From assembly GCA_902558835.1 (NCBI GenBank), contig CACEFK010000003.1, forward strand, positions 58,917-122,916: a DNA stretch of 64,000 bases, given 5' to 3'. Under the pieces are notes generated by a model. It saw only the letters and a list, made by a program, of their open reading frames with translations. It made no database searches and was not told where the DNA came from. This document shows positions 34,464-43,199 of this stretch, piece after piece. Position numbers and translations under genes: made by a program. How positions within the stretch are numbered: position 1 is the stretch's first letter; each line of letters begins with the position of its first letter. The DNA is from an uncultured Pelagibacteraceae bacterium. GTDB taxonomy: Bacteria > Pseudomonadota > Alphaproteobacteria > Pelagibacterales > Pelagibacteraceae.

Positions 34464-35358
34464 TTTAAAATCATCTTCTTATCAGCAGCTTGAGCAAAAA
34501 TCGAAATATACAAATATGTTTTTAAGATGGTTTTTGTATTTTGTTTTAATTCTATTTGCTTCTTATTTTATTTTTCCTTTGTATGTAATGGTTGTTACCT
34601 CATTAAAAACAATGGAAGAAATTCGTCAAGGAACACTTTTATCTTGGCCGAGTGGATTAAATTTTGACTCTTGGGCAGTTGCTTGGGGAGGAAGAGGGTA
34701 TGGAGCTGGTGATACTTTTTTAAGACCATATTTTTGGAATTCAATTAAGATGGTTGTACCTGCAGTATTTTTTTCTACCTTAATAGGAGCAATGACAGGA
34801 TATGTTTTAACTAAGTGGAGATTTAAAGGAGATAGTTGGGTTTTTTTATTTTTATTGTTTGGATGTTTTATACCTTTTCAAGCAATATTACTTCCAATGG
34901 CTAGGACTTTAGGAGCATTAGGAATATCTAATTCTATTGTTGGATTAGTTTTGGTTCATACCGTTTATGGAATTCCATTTACCACTTTGTTTTTTAGAAA
35001 TTACTACGTATCAGTCCCTACAGAATTGGTAAAAGCTGCAAGGATTGATGGAGCAGGTTTCTTTAAAATATTTTTCAAAATTTTACTTCCAATATCAGCA
35101 CCAATAATTGTTGTAACAGTTATTTGGCAGTTTACTCAAATTTGGAATGACTTTTTGTTTGGATCAACTTTTTCATTTGGTGAGGCAGCACCAATTCAAG
35201 TTGCTTTGAATAACATGGTTTTATCTAGTACAAGTGTTAAAGAATACAATGTTGATATGGCGTCAGCAATCATAGCAGGAGTACCAACACTTATTGTGTA
35301 TGTTTTAGCAGGTAAATATTTTATTAGAGGATTAACTTCAGGAGCAGTGAAAGGATAA
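34453..35358 (+). CDS. sugar ABC transporter permease 2 (GtsC-like)
   Basis: A 301-aa MalG-class permease with six hydrophobic segments and the EAA loop PTELVKAARIDGAGFFKIFFKILLPIS near residue 190. It pairs with the permease upstream and overlaps it by 11 nt, with a GGAGAG ribosome site inside the preceding gene. The ATPase gene follows after 2 bp. Confidence 0.91.
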   Translation: MQDNLKSSSYQQLEQKSKYTNMFLRWFLYFVLILFASYFIFPLYVMVVTSLKTMEEIRQGTLLSWPSGLNFDSWAVAWGGRGYGAGDTFLRPYFWNSIKMVVPAVFFSTLIGAMTGYVLTKWRFKGDSWVFLFLLFGCFIPFQAILLPMARTLGALGISNSIVGLVLVHTVYGIPFTTLFFRNYYVSVPTELVKAARIDGAGFFKIFFKILLPISAPIIVVTVIWQFTQIWNDFLFGSTFSFGEAAPIQVALNNMVLSSTSVKEYNVDMASAIIAGVPTLIVYVLAGKYFIRGLTSGAVKG

Positions 35359-35360
35359 CA

Positions 35361-36455
35361 ATGAAAACATTAAAAATTGAAGATCTATCAAAAAATTTTG
35401 GGTCTACAGAAGTATTAAGAAAAATTAATTTAGAGATAGATGAGGGAAATTTTTTAGTTTTATTAGGTCCTTCAGGATGTGGTAAATCTACATTACTAAA
35501 CATTATTGCAGGGTTAGAGACAATCAATGAAGGTAACGTTTTTATTGATGATTATAATGTCAGTAAAGTAGAGCCAAAAGACAGAAATATTGCAATGGTC
35601 TTCCAATCATACGCTTTATATCCTTCAATGAATGTAAGAGAGAATATGATTTTTGGTCTGAAACAAGCAAAGACTTCAAAAGAAAAAATTGAACAACAGC
35701 TAGAGAAGGTATCTAAATTTTTACAAGTTGATCAATTGTTAGAGAGAAAACCATCTCAATTGTCTGGAGGACAAAGACAAAGAGTTGCTATTGGAAGAGC
35801 ATTAGTAAGAGAACCTAGAATATTTTTATTTGATGAACCTTTGTCTAACTTAGATGCAAAATTAAGAGTTGAAATGAGAAGAGAAATTAAAAAACTTCAC
35901 CAACAATTAAAAACAACAGTTGTATACGTAACTCACGATCAAACTGAAGCAATGAGTTTAGGAACAAGAATTGCAATTATGAATCATGGCGTTATTCAAC
36001 AAAATGATACACCTGAAAACATTTACAACAAACCAAGCAATACTTTTGTAGCTGACTTTATTGGATCACCATCTATGAATTTAATTAAAGGAAGTTTAAA
36101 AGAAAGCTCGGGTGAAATATCTTTTACAGCAAGCGGATCTAATTTTGAAATTCCAGTAAAAGGATATGGATTTAAAGATAAATCTAATTTAAATAATAAA
36201 GAAGTTTTCTTTGGTATAAGACCAGAGCATATTTATTTTAAAAAATCTAATGAAAGTGATTTTGAAGTTACTTTAAGAGCGGATTTAAGCGAGTATATCG
36301 GTCATGAACAGATAATGACCTTTGATTATGCTAATCAAGAAATCTTAGCCAAATTTCCTTCAACAATTAAAATTGAATTAGCAAAAGAAACAAAATTATA
36401 TTTTGATTTAACTCAAACATCATTATTTGATGCTCAAACTGAGGAGAGAATATAA
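35361..36455 (+). CDS. sugar ABC transporter ATP-binding protein (MalK/MsmK/UgpC family)
   Basis: A 364-aa ATPase. Walker A is GPSGCGKST near residue 33, the signature is LSGGQRQRVAIGRALVREP near residue 134 and Walker B is IFLFDEPLSNLDAKLR. The C-terminal ~120 residues (NTFVADFIGSPSMNLIKG... FFGIRPEHI) form the regulatory OB/TOBE domain of MalK-type ATPases. It energises the two permeases upstream. One base separates its stop from the next gene's ATG. Confidence 0.93.
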   Translation: MKTLKIEDLSKNFGSTEVLRKINLEIDEGNFLVLLGPSGCGKSTLLNIIAGLETINEGNVFIDDYNVSKVEPKDRNIAMVFQSYALYPSMNVRENMIFGLKQAKTSKEKIEQQLEKVSKFLQVDQLLERKPSQLSGGQRQRVAIGRALVREPRIFLFDEPLSNLDAKLRVEMRREIKKLHQQLKTTVVYVTHDQTEAMSLGTRIAIMNHGVIQQNDTPENIYNKPSNTFVADFIGSPSMNLIKGSLKESSGEISFTASGSNFEIPVKGYGFKDKSNLNNKEVFFGIRPEHIYFKKSNESDFEVTLRADLSEYIGHEQIMTFDYANQEILAKFPSTIKIELAKETKLYFDLTQTSLFDAQTEERI

Positions 36456-36456
36456 G

Positions 36457-37218
36457 ATGAAGGTTAAATATTCTGATTTAAAAAATAAAAGAGTATTTAT
36501 AACTGGTGGTGGTTCAGGCATAGGTGGTTCGATAGTTGAACATTTTTGTGAACAAGGGAGTGAAGTTTATTTTGTAGACATTGATCTAAAAGAAACAAAA
36601 AAGCTTTTAAACAAAATCAAAAAAAATAAATTTAGAATACCAACATTCATTGAATGTAATTTGTTAGATATCAATAAATTAGAAAAAACAATTAAAAATA
36701 TTATTGCAAAAAAAGGTCCAATTCATGCTTTAGTAAATAATGCAGCCAATGATGATAGACATACAACAGATCAAGTAGATGAAAAATATTGGGAAAATAG
36801 AATGGCAATAAACTTAAAGCACTATTTTTTTGCAGCTAAAGCAGTAGTTAAATCTATGAAAAAAATAAAATCTGGATCGATTGTAAATTTAAGTTCAGTT
36901 TCGTGGATGCTAGGTGAAGGTGATAAAGTTGTTTATGAAACTGCAAAATCTGCAGTAGTAGGTTTAACTAGATCTTTTGCACAAGAGTATGGAAAATATA
37001 ATATCAGAACAAATTCAGTAGTTCCTGGATCTATAGCTACTGAAAGACAAATAAAACATTGGTTAACACCAAAGTACAAAAAGCTTATTTTAGATAGCCA
37101 GGCTTTAAAAAGACAATTAAAACCTAATGATGTTGCACAAATGGTAATGTTTTTAGCATCAGATCAATCATCTGGATGTACAAAACAAAGCTTTATTGTT
37201 GATGGTGGTATAACTTGA
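36457..37218 (+). CDS. SDR aldose 1-dehydrogenase (XylB/galactose dehydrogenase-like)
   Basis: An SDR of 253 aa from the ATG at 36457 (MKVKYSDLKNKRVF). The ORF track extends ten residues further into the ATPase gene, but GAGGAGAG lies 8 nt before 36457. Features are ITGGGSGIGGSIVEHF, LVNNAANDDRH, NLSSVSWMLG and YETAKSAVVGLTR. The NDDRH segment and SWxLG closely resemble Caulobacter D-xylose dehydrogenase and related aldose dehydrogenases. Inferred role: oxidation of an imported aldose to its lactone. Confidence 0.85.
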   Translation: MKVKYSDLKNKRVFITGGGSGIGGSIVEHFCEQGSEVYFVDIDLKETKKLLNKIKKNKFRIPTFIECNLLDINKLEKTIKNIIAKKGPIHALVNNAANDDRHTTDQVDEKYWENRMAINLKHYFFAAKAVVKSMKKIKSGSIVNLSSVSWMLGEGDKVVYETAKSAVVGLTRSFAQEYGKYNIRTNSVVPGSIATERQIKHWLTPKYKKLILDSQALKRQLKPNDVAQMVMFLASDQSSGCTKQSFIVDGGIT

Positions 37219-37223
37219 TCTAG

Positions 37224-38192
37224 GTGAAAGTTGAAAGTTCTATAATTCAAAATAAATTTCTAAGAGTTCAAACTCTTAATTACGGCGCCAGTCTTTTTGA
37301 AGTTTATCACAAGAAAAAGAAAATAAATTTAATTTTAAACTTAGGATCAAAACAAAACTATCGGTATAAACATCCAAGTGTTGGATCTACTTGTGGAAGA
37401 TATGCGGGTAGAATTTCCAATGCAAAATTTAAGATAGGTAATAAAAAATTTAATTTAAATGCAAATGAGGGAAAAAATATACTGCATGGTGGTAAATTTG
37501 GTTTCTCATTTCTCCCATGGAAAAAATTAAATCAAACAAAAGATAAAATAGTATATCAACTTCATTCAGCAAATGAAGATCAAGGCTTTCCGGGAGATCT
37601 TGTTGTCAATTGTGCTTATCAATTAATAAATAAACATCTATTTATAAAATATGAATATAAATCCAATAAAAGCACTCATGTTAATTTAACTAATCATAGT
37701 TATTGGAACTTAGAAAAAAATAAAAAAAATATGATTTATAGTCATGAGTTAAAATTAAACTCATATAAATATCTTCAAATAAATAAAAATTTAATTCCAA
37801 CTGGTAGATTTAAAAATGTAAAAAAATCTATTTATAATTTTTCGAATTTTGAAAACATTAGAAAAAAATTAGATTATTTTAAAAATAAAAAGCTTAATAT
37901 TAAATTTAAAGGTTTTGATAACACTTTTGTTGTAAAGAAAAATATTAGAAATTATGTTGGAACTATAAAAAATAATAATACTAATATTCAAGTTGATTTT
38001 TTTTCAAATTTACCCGGTGTTCAACTTTATTCAGCACAAAATCTAAATTACAAAAAAAAATTATTTCCCTATCATGGTATTTGTTTAGAAACACAATATT
38101 TTCCTGATGCTCCTAACAAAAAAAATTTTCCTAGTACTTTAATTAAACCTAATAAAAGGTATACATGCTTTACAAAAATTAAAATTAATTAA
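37224..38192 (+). CDS. aldose 1-epimerase
   Basis: A 322-aa galactose mutarotase-like protein with a GTG start. Features are GSTCGRYAGRISNAKFKI with the substrate-binding arginine, NEGKNILHGGKFGFS with a conserved histidine, NLTNHSYWNL with the catalytic histidine, and the C-terminal GICLETQYFPDAPNKKNFP with the catalytic glutamate. It interconverts sugar anomers and so feeds the aldose dehydrogenase 5 bp upstream. The ribosome site is weak and the GTG choice is less certain than the gene itself. Confidence 0.88.
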   Translation: MKVESSIIQNKFLRVQTLNYGASLFEVYHKKKKINLILNLGSKQNYRYKHPSVGSTCGRYAGRISNAKFKIGNKKFNLNANEGKNILHGGKFGFSFLPWKKLNQTKDKIVYQLHSANEDQGFPGDLVVNCAYQLINKHLFIKYEYKSNKSTHVNLTNHSYWNLEKNKKNMIYSHELKLNSYKYLQINKNLIPTGRFKNVKKSIYNFSNFENIRKKLDYFKNKKLNIKFKGFDNTFVVKKNIRNYVGTIKNNNTNIQVDFFSNLPGVQLYSAQNLNYKKKLFPYHGICLETQYFPDAPNKKNFPSTLIKPNKRYTCFTKIKIN

Positions 38193-38195
38193 TTT

Positions 38196-39233
38196 ATGAT
38201 TAAGAAAATTAATATCTCTATAGTTGGAACAGGTTTAATGGGCTTACAACACATTAAAGCTATTCAAAAATCAAAGAAAGCAAATCTTCATTCAATAGTA
38301 GACATTAGTAATAACGCTAAAAATTTATCAAAAAAATATAAAATCCCACTATATTCTAATGTATTAGAGCTTTTAAATTCAAAAAAACTAGATGCTGTAA
38401 TAGTTGCTACTCCCAATCAATTGCATGAAAAACATACAGTAAGTTTTTTAAAAAATAAAATACCTGTTCTGTTAGAAAAACCTATTTCAGATAATATTCA
38501 ATCTGCAAAAAAAATTATAAGTAGTGCTAATAAGAATAAGACACCATTATTGATTGGATATCATCGTCGGCATAATTCTATAGTCTCTAAAGTAAAAGAC
38601 ATTATTAGCGAAGGTAAATTGGGCAACATTGTTTCCGCAAATGTTTTGTGTTGGTTGTACAAACACAAAGCTTATTACAATGAAAAATGGAGAGTTAGGA
38701 AAGGTGGAGGGCCTTTAGGTATTAATTTGGTACATGACATTGATATGATTTGTTATTTATTGGGTTCAATAAAATATGTGCAAGCATTTACAACAAATAA
38801 AACTAGAAAATTTGAAGTAGAGGATACAGCCACAATAAGCTTGATCTTTAGTTCAGGAGCGCTTTGCACACTTAATTTGTCAGATACAATTGTTGCACCG
38901 TGGAGTTATGAATTAACTGCTGGAGAAAATCCTGCATACCCAATTACCAACCAATCTGCTTATATGATTGGAGGCACTAAAGGTTCTTTACAGTTTCCCA
39001 ATCTTAAATATTGGTTTTATAAAAAAGAAAGAAGTTGGTGGAACAAAATTTTTGTTAATGAAGATAAAAACAAAAAAGATGACAATACATTAGTAAATCA
39101 AATTGATCATTTTGCTGATGTTGTAACAAAAAAGACTAAACCAAAAGTTAATGGTAATGATGGTTTAATCTCTCTTAAAATTTTTGCCGCTATAACAAAA
39201 AGTGCAAAAACTGGAAAGAAAATTAAAATTTAA
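38196..39233 (+). CDS. Gfo/Idh/MocA family oxidoreductase
   Basis: A 345-aa oxidoreductase with Rossmann start ISIVGTGLMGLQHIKAIQ, LLEKPISDNIQSAK near residue 92 and the catalytic-region motif GGGPLGINLVHDIDMICYLLG near residue 168. It starts 3 bp after the epimerase and closes the sugar operon. Substrate unknown; a sugar or sugar acid is likely. The 3' end overlaps the convergent dehydrogenase by 4 bp. Confidence 0.83.
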   Translation: MIKKINISIVGTGLMGLQHIKAIQKSKKANLHSIVDISNNAKNLSKKYKIPLYSNVLELLNSKKLDAVIVATPNQLHEKHTVSFLKNKIPVLLEKPISDNIQSAKKIISSANKNKTPLLIGYHRRHNSIVSKVKDIISEGKLGNIVSANVLCWLYKHKAYYNEKWRVRKGGGPLGINLVHDIDMICYLLGSIKYVQAFTTNKTRKFEVEDTATISLIFSSGALCTLNLSDTIVAPWSYELTAGENPAYPITNQSAYMIGGTKGSLQFPNLKYWFYKKERSWWNKIFVNEDKNKKDDNTLVNQIDHFADVVTKKTKPKVNGNDGLISLKIFAAITKSAKTGKKIKI

Positions 39234-40294
39234 AGATTAGCTAAAATCGAATAAGAAGATTTAATAGTATCAGCACCACCTCCTAAATCTTTAGTTCTGT
39301 TACTTTTATCGCTTAAAGATTTTTTAATTGCTTCAACTATTGAATTAGATGCTTCTTTTTCTCCTAAATAATCTAGCATCATTGCTCCAGACCAAATTTG
39401 TCCTACAGGGTTAGCAATTCCTTTTCCTGCAATATCAGGGGCAGAACCGTGAACTGGTTCAAACAAAGATGGAAATTTATTTTCTGGATTAATATTTCCA
39501 GAGGGAGCAATTCCAATTGTTCCTGTGCAAGCAGGCCCTAAGTCTGAAAGAATATCTCCAAATAAATTCGATGCTACTACAACATCAAACCACTCAGGAT
39601 TAAGAACAAATCTAGCAACTAAAATATCAATATGAAATTGATCTGTTTCAATTTCAGGATAGTTTTTTTTCATTTCATTAAATCGTTCATCCCAAAAAGG
39701 CATAGTAATTGAAATTCCGTTTGATTTTGTTGCATTTGTTAATTTTTTTCTTTTTCGTTGCTTAGCTAATTCAAAGGCAAATTTTTGAACTCTGTCTATT
39801 CCATGTGCCGACATGATAGTTTCCTGAATTGCAATTTCTCTATCGGTATTTTTATACATCCTTCCGCCCACAGTAGAATATTCTCCCTCTGTATTTTCTC
39901 TAACAATCAACATATCAATATCACCAGGTTTTTTATTGGCTAGAGGAGGATTAATACCTGGAAAAAGTTTTACAGGTCTAAGATTTATGTATTGATCAAA
40001 TTCTCTTCTAAATTGAAGTAAGGATCCCCATAAAGAAATATGATCTGGTACTCTATCTGGCATACCGACTGCTCCAAAAAATATAGCATCATGTTTTCCT
40101 AATTTTTCTTTCCAATCATCAGGAAGCATTTTTCCATGTTTCTCGTAATAATCACAAGAAGCAAAATCATATTCTGTAAAATTTATTTTAAATTGATGTT
40201 TTAAAGCAGCGTCTTTTAAAACTTTTAAGCCTTCAGGTAACACCTCTTTACCAATCCCGTCACCAGCTATTGAAGCAATGTTATATTCTTTCAT
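39230..40294 (-). CDS. tartrate dehydrogenase / D-malate dehydrogenase family
   Basis: A member of the isocitrate/isopropylmalate dehydrogenase superfamily, about 354 aa from the ATG at 40294 (MKEYNIASIAGDGIGKEV); the ORF track gives seven more residues from 40315. Features are IAGDGIGKEVLPEG, WGSLLQFRREFDQYINLRPVKLF, VRENTEGEYSTVGG, the metal-binding ASNLFGDILSDLG and LFEPVHGSAPDIAGKGIANPVGQIWSGAMML. The sequence is closest to tartrate/D-malate oxidative decarboxylases (TtuC/DmlA). It would feed a hydroxydicarboxylate into central metabolism. Confidence 0.88.
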   Translation of the reverse strand: MKEYNIASIAGDGIGKEVLPEGLKVLKDAALKHQFKINFTEYDFASCDYYEKHGKMLPDDWKEKLGKHDAIFFGAVGMPDRVPDHISLWGSLLQFRREFDQYINLRPVKLFPGINPPLANKKPGDIDMLIVRENTEGEYSTVGGRMYKNTDREIAIQETIMSAHGIDRVQKFAFELAKQRKRKKLTNATKSNGISITMPFWDERFNEMKKNYPEIETDQFHIDILVARFVLNPEWFDVVVASNLFGDILSDLGPACTGTIGIAPSGNINPENKFPSLFEPVHGSAPDIAGKGIANPVGQIWSGAMMLDYLGEKEASNSIVEAIKKSLSDKSNRTKDLGGGADTIKSSYSILANL

Positions 40295-40398
40295 TAGTTG
40301 ATTTTTATACTGCAAAATATCAATAAATTACATTGTTAAATTAATATTAAATTTTAAACCTTCATTGTTTTGACATATTTTTTTTGCTAACTTTGCTT

Positions 40399-40908
40399 AT
40401 GAAAAAAATAATCCTACTTGCTTTATTTAGTTTATTATTTTTCACAAATTCAAATGCTGCATGTGACGATCCTTTAACAGAAGGTGTTGATTATTCTAAT
40501 TGTAGATTTTCAGACTCACAAGATTTACAAGGAAGTTATCTTCCAAATTCAAATCTTTCTTTTGCAAGTTTTATTCAAGTAAACTTTGATAAAAGTATAA
40601 TGATGACTTCAAATCTATCGTTTGGAACTTTTCCAGAGTCTACCTTTGTTAGAGCCAACCTTTATGAATCTGTTTCTATTGGCGCAAATTTTGAAAAAAC
40701 TAATTTTACTGGAGCCAACTTAACTAGAGTTGATTTTATGGGAGCAACCTTAATCGAAGCAAATTTTCAAAACTCTAATTTAATGGAGGCTAACTTTACC
40801 TCTTCTAACATCACCAATGCTAATTTTGATGGAGCTAATTTAACTGGAGCAACGTGGACCAATGGTCAAACTTGTGGCCCAGAGTCTATTGGTACCTGTA
40901 AACAATAA
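40399..40908 (+). CDS. secreted pentapeptide-repeat protein
   Basis: A protein of about 169 aa from ATG 40399; the ORF track's TTG start five codons earlier is unlikely. A signal peptide covers about residues 1-20 (MKKIILLALFSLLFFTNSNA), followed by a cysteine (ACDDPLTEGVDYSNC). The rest is a run of pentapeptide repeats of the A(N/D)(L/F)xx type, for example GANFEKTNFTGANLTRVDFMGATLIEANF, which fold as a right-handed quadrilateral beta helix. It is periplasmic by prediction. Function unknown. Confidence 0.82.
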   Translation: MKKIILLALFSLLFFTNSNAACDDPLTEGVDYSNCRFSDSQDLQGSYLPNSNLSFASFIQVNFDKSIMMTSNLSFGTFPESTFVRANLYESVSIGANFEKTNFTGANLTRVDFMGATLIEANFQNSNLMEANFTSSNITNANFDGANLTGATWTNGQTCGPESIGTCKQ

Positions 40909-40911
40909 TTA

Positions 40912-41205
40912 ATGAATACTTCAGTAAATACTGATGATGTTATCTTTAATTTTTTTAAACAAATTTGTGATGAAAAAGATGATCAAAAATGTGTTGAGCT
41001 TGGAAACGAATGGATAAAGGCAATGGAAACTAATTTGTCTGAAATGGAAAAAAACCTAAACGGTGCTGATTATATTAAGCATAAAGATGATATTCAAAAT
41101 AACAGAAATCATCTTGATAGCCTGAAGAACAAAACATCATCTGAGTGGAGAGCGTACGCAACTCAATGCATGATTGAAATAATGAATCATAAGAGTCAAA
41201 AATAA
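40912..41205 (+). CDS. small helical protein of unknown function
   Basis: A 97-aa hydrophilic protein I do not recognise. It looks mostly alpha-helical, has no signal peptide or membrane segment, and has three cysteines (ICDEKDDQKCVELG and TQCMIEI). It starts 3 bp after the pentapeptide gene and is probably cotranscribed. Its stop lies about 57 bp before the TPP riboswitch, so it belongs to the upstream unit. Confidence 0.6.
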   Translation: MNTSVNTDDVIFNFFKQICDEKDDQKCVELGNEWIKAMETNLSEMEKNLNGADYIKHKDDIQNNRNHLDSLKNKTSSEWRAYATQCMIEIMNHKSQK

Positions 41206-41261
41206 TTTAAGAAATAAATTTTAAATCACTAGCTATATCTATTAATATAATATAAAGACTA

Positions 41262-41330
41262 TAAGAAGGGGTGTCTTAACAGACTGAGATCATACCCTAA
41301 GAACCTGTCCGGTAATTCAGAAAGGGATAA
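41262..41330 (+). ncRNA. TPP riboswitch upstream of thiV
   Basis: The sequence has the conserved THI-box order: GGGGTGTC, CTGAGA (41284-41289), ACCC, GAACCTG, GGTAAT and AAGGGAT, ending immediately before the ATG at 41331. These match the TPP aptamer core. The helix after GAACCTG is shorter than usual. The GGGA segment that closes the aptamer is also the only candidate ribosome site, so TPP binding should block translation directly, with no separate expression platform. The downstream transporter and the known pyrimidine auxotrophy of SAR11 support the call. Confidence 0.93.
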
Positions 41331-42770
41331 ATGGATAAAACATATTTTTTAACTCAATCAACATCATTAATATTAGTAATCGCAATTAGTTTAATATTTG
41401 CTTTTTTAGGAATTCTTCATTCTAAAAAATTTACAGGAATTAATAATTATTTAACTGCAAATAGAAACATCGGTTTATTTTCACTTACCACAAGTCTTGT
41501 AGCATCAGCTTTAGGTGCTTGGATTTTATTTGGTCCAGTAGCGGCTGCAACATGGGGTGGAGTAGGCGCTGTTATTGGTTATGCATTAGGCACAGCTTTT
41601 CCAATGATTTTCTTAATTTATTTTGGAAAAAAAATTAGAAATGAGTTTCCAAAAGGATCTTCTTTAGTTGAGTTTATGAGAAAGAAATTTGGCAAAAGTC
41701 TTTTTAAGCTAATTTTGTTAATGACAATCTTTTACATGTTCATTTTTCTTTGCGCAGAAGTAACGGCAGTTGCTGTATTAATTAATTATATATCAGGAAC
41801 AGAATTATGGATTACAGCATTAATAGTCTTGGCAGCTACCTTAAGCTATACACTTTATGGAGGATTAAGAGCCTCAATATTTACTGATAATATTCAAATG
41901 ATTGTAATTGGTGTTTTATTATTTATTTTGATTTCAATTATTAGTTTATCTTCAGGAGATAATTTTTCTTTTTCTTTAATTAATGAGAAAAACCCTCAAC
42001 TAATAAGTTCAAATTATGTTCCAGGATATACCGCTGGATTAACTTTCTTTATAGCAGTTGCAGCAACTAATTTATTTCATCAAGGAAATTGGCAAAGAGT
42101 ATATGCAGCAAAAGATTATCAAACATTAAAAAGTGGTTTGATAATTTCTTTCTTTATTATTGTTCCAATAGTTTTCTTAATGGGTTTTATTGGAATGGTT
42201 TCATTTTCATTGGATCCATCTGTTAGACCTGATTTAGGATTTTTTAGTTTATTATTAAAAGATCAAACAGAAATTTTATCTTTATTAATCATTATACTTG
42301 GTCTTGCATTAACAATTTCTACTGTTGATACTTTGGTTAATGCTATTTCTAGTTTATTTGTAGTTGATGGCAAAGCAACTTTTAATTTAGATAAAAAAAC
42401 TGATTACTTAAAAATATCTAAATATTTCATTTTAATTTTATCCATAATTGCATTTGGTGTTGCTTCAAAAGGATTTGATATTTTATATTTATTCTTACTT
42501 GCAGATTTATTTTGTTGTGCGTTTGTAGTGACTGTTTTTTATAGCTTCTATAATAAAGTGGATGAAAAAACCGCTTATGTTTCAATTATAATTGGTTTAG
42601 TTGCTGGATTTTTAATGTTTCCATTTCCAGATTTTTCTAAAAGTCTATTAGTGGGAGTATTTTTGTCTAAAGACCTGTTTTCACCATTTATAGCTCAATC
42701 TTTATTATTTTTATCTTTTTTGATTGCAACTTTCTTACCTGCAATAATTTTAAAAATTAAATTTAGATAG
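41331..42770 (+). CDS. thiV: SSS-family transporter, putative HMP (thiamin pyrimidine) transporter ThiV
   Basis: A 479-aa sodium:solute symporter-family protein with about 13 hydrophobic segments. Family signatures are NNYLTANRNIGLFSLTTSLVASALGAW near residue 36 and FHQGNWQRVYAAKDYQTLKSG near residue 246. In SAR11, an SSS transporter under a TPP riboswitch is known as ThiV, proposed to import hydroxymethylpyrimidine because the cells lack ThiC. Here the riboswitch ends at the start codon. The C-terminus overlaps the convergent thioredoxin-like gene by 8 bp. Confidence 0.88.
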   Translation: MDKTYFLTQSTSLILVIAISLIFAFLGILHSKKFTGINNYLTANRNIGLFSLTTSLVASALGAWILFGPVAAATWGGVGAVIGYALGTAFPMIFLIYFGKKIRNEFPKGSSLVEFMRKKFGKSLFKLILLMTIFYMFIFLCAEVTAVAVLINYISGTELWITALIVLAATLSYTLYGGLRASIFTDNIQMIVIGVLLFILISIISLSSGDNFSFSLINEKNPQLISSNYVPGYTAGLTFFIAVAATNLFHQGNWQRVYAAKDYQTLKSGLIISFFIIVPIVFLMGFIGMVSFSLDPSVRPDLGFFSLLLKDQTEILSLLIIILGLALTISTVDTLVNAISSLFVVDGKATFNLDKKTDYLKISKYFILILSIIAFGVASKGFDILYLFLLADLFCCAFVVTVFYSFYNKVDEKTAYVSIIIGLVAGFLMFPFPDFSKSLLVGVFLSKDLFSPFIAQSLLFLSFLIATFLPAIILKIKFR

Positions 42771-43131
42771 AGGATTTTAAAGCATCATAAATAAGTTCTT
42801 TAGTGGTCTCACCAATGCTTCTGTAAACTTCTTTATTATCTTTAAAAATTAAAAGTGTTGTTTGATATTGAACGTTAAAAAATTGAGCAATTTCTTTATT
42901 TGATACATCAAAAGCAAAGTACTCCATATTATCAAAATCATTTTTTGCTTTTTCAAGAACTTTCATTTGGCTAGCACAAGAACTACAATATTTAATCCAA
43001 GAACTAACCACCACAACTTTTCCTTCTGATAGTGCTTTATCAAATAACTCTTTACTATAAGTGGTTTCTTTTCCTATTGCCTTGGTGCTAAATGCTAATA
43101 CAAAACAGATAAATACTAAAAATTTTTTCAT
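42763..43131 (-). CDS. periplasmic thioredoxin-like protein
   Basis: A 122-aa protein with a signal peptide (MKKFLVFICFVLAFSTKAIG) and a thioredoxin fold. The active site reads WIKYCSSCASQM, that is a CSSC motif in place of CGPC, near residues 49-52. The later cis-proline position (QYQTTLLIF) has Thr where Pro is usual. It is likely a periplasmic disulfide oxidoreductase or a DsbD gamma-like domain; a redox role is inferred from the CXXC. No membrane partner such as DsbD is adjacent. Confidence 0.78.
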   Translation of the reverse strand: MKKFLVFICFVLAFSTKAIGKETTYSKELFDKALSEGKVVVVSSWIKYCSSCASQMKVLEKAKNDFDNMEYFAFDVSNKEIAQFFNVQYQTTLLIFKDNKEVYRSIGETTKELIYDALKSSI

Positions 43132-43199
43132 TAAACAAAATTAAGGTAAATTTTAATTTATTGTAATACTATAAATTGTCTCTATATATGCCTAACCAC

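Noticed and set aside
36427-36456. Upstream ATG of the aldose dehydrogenase
   Set aside because: It is inside the ATPase gene; the ATG at 36457 has a good ribosome site and a typical SDR start.
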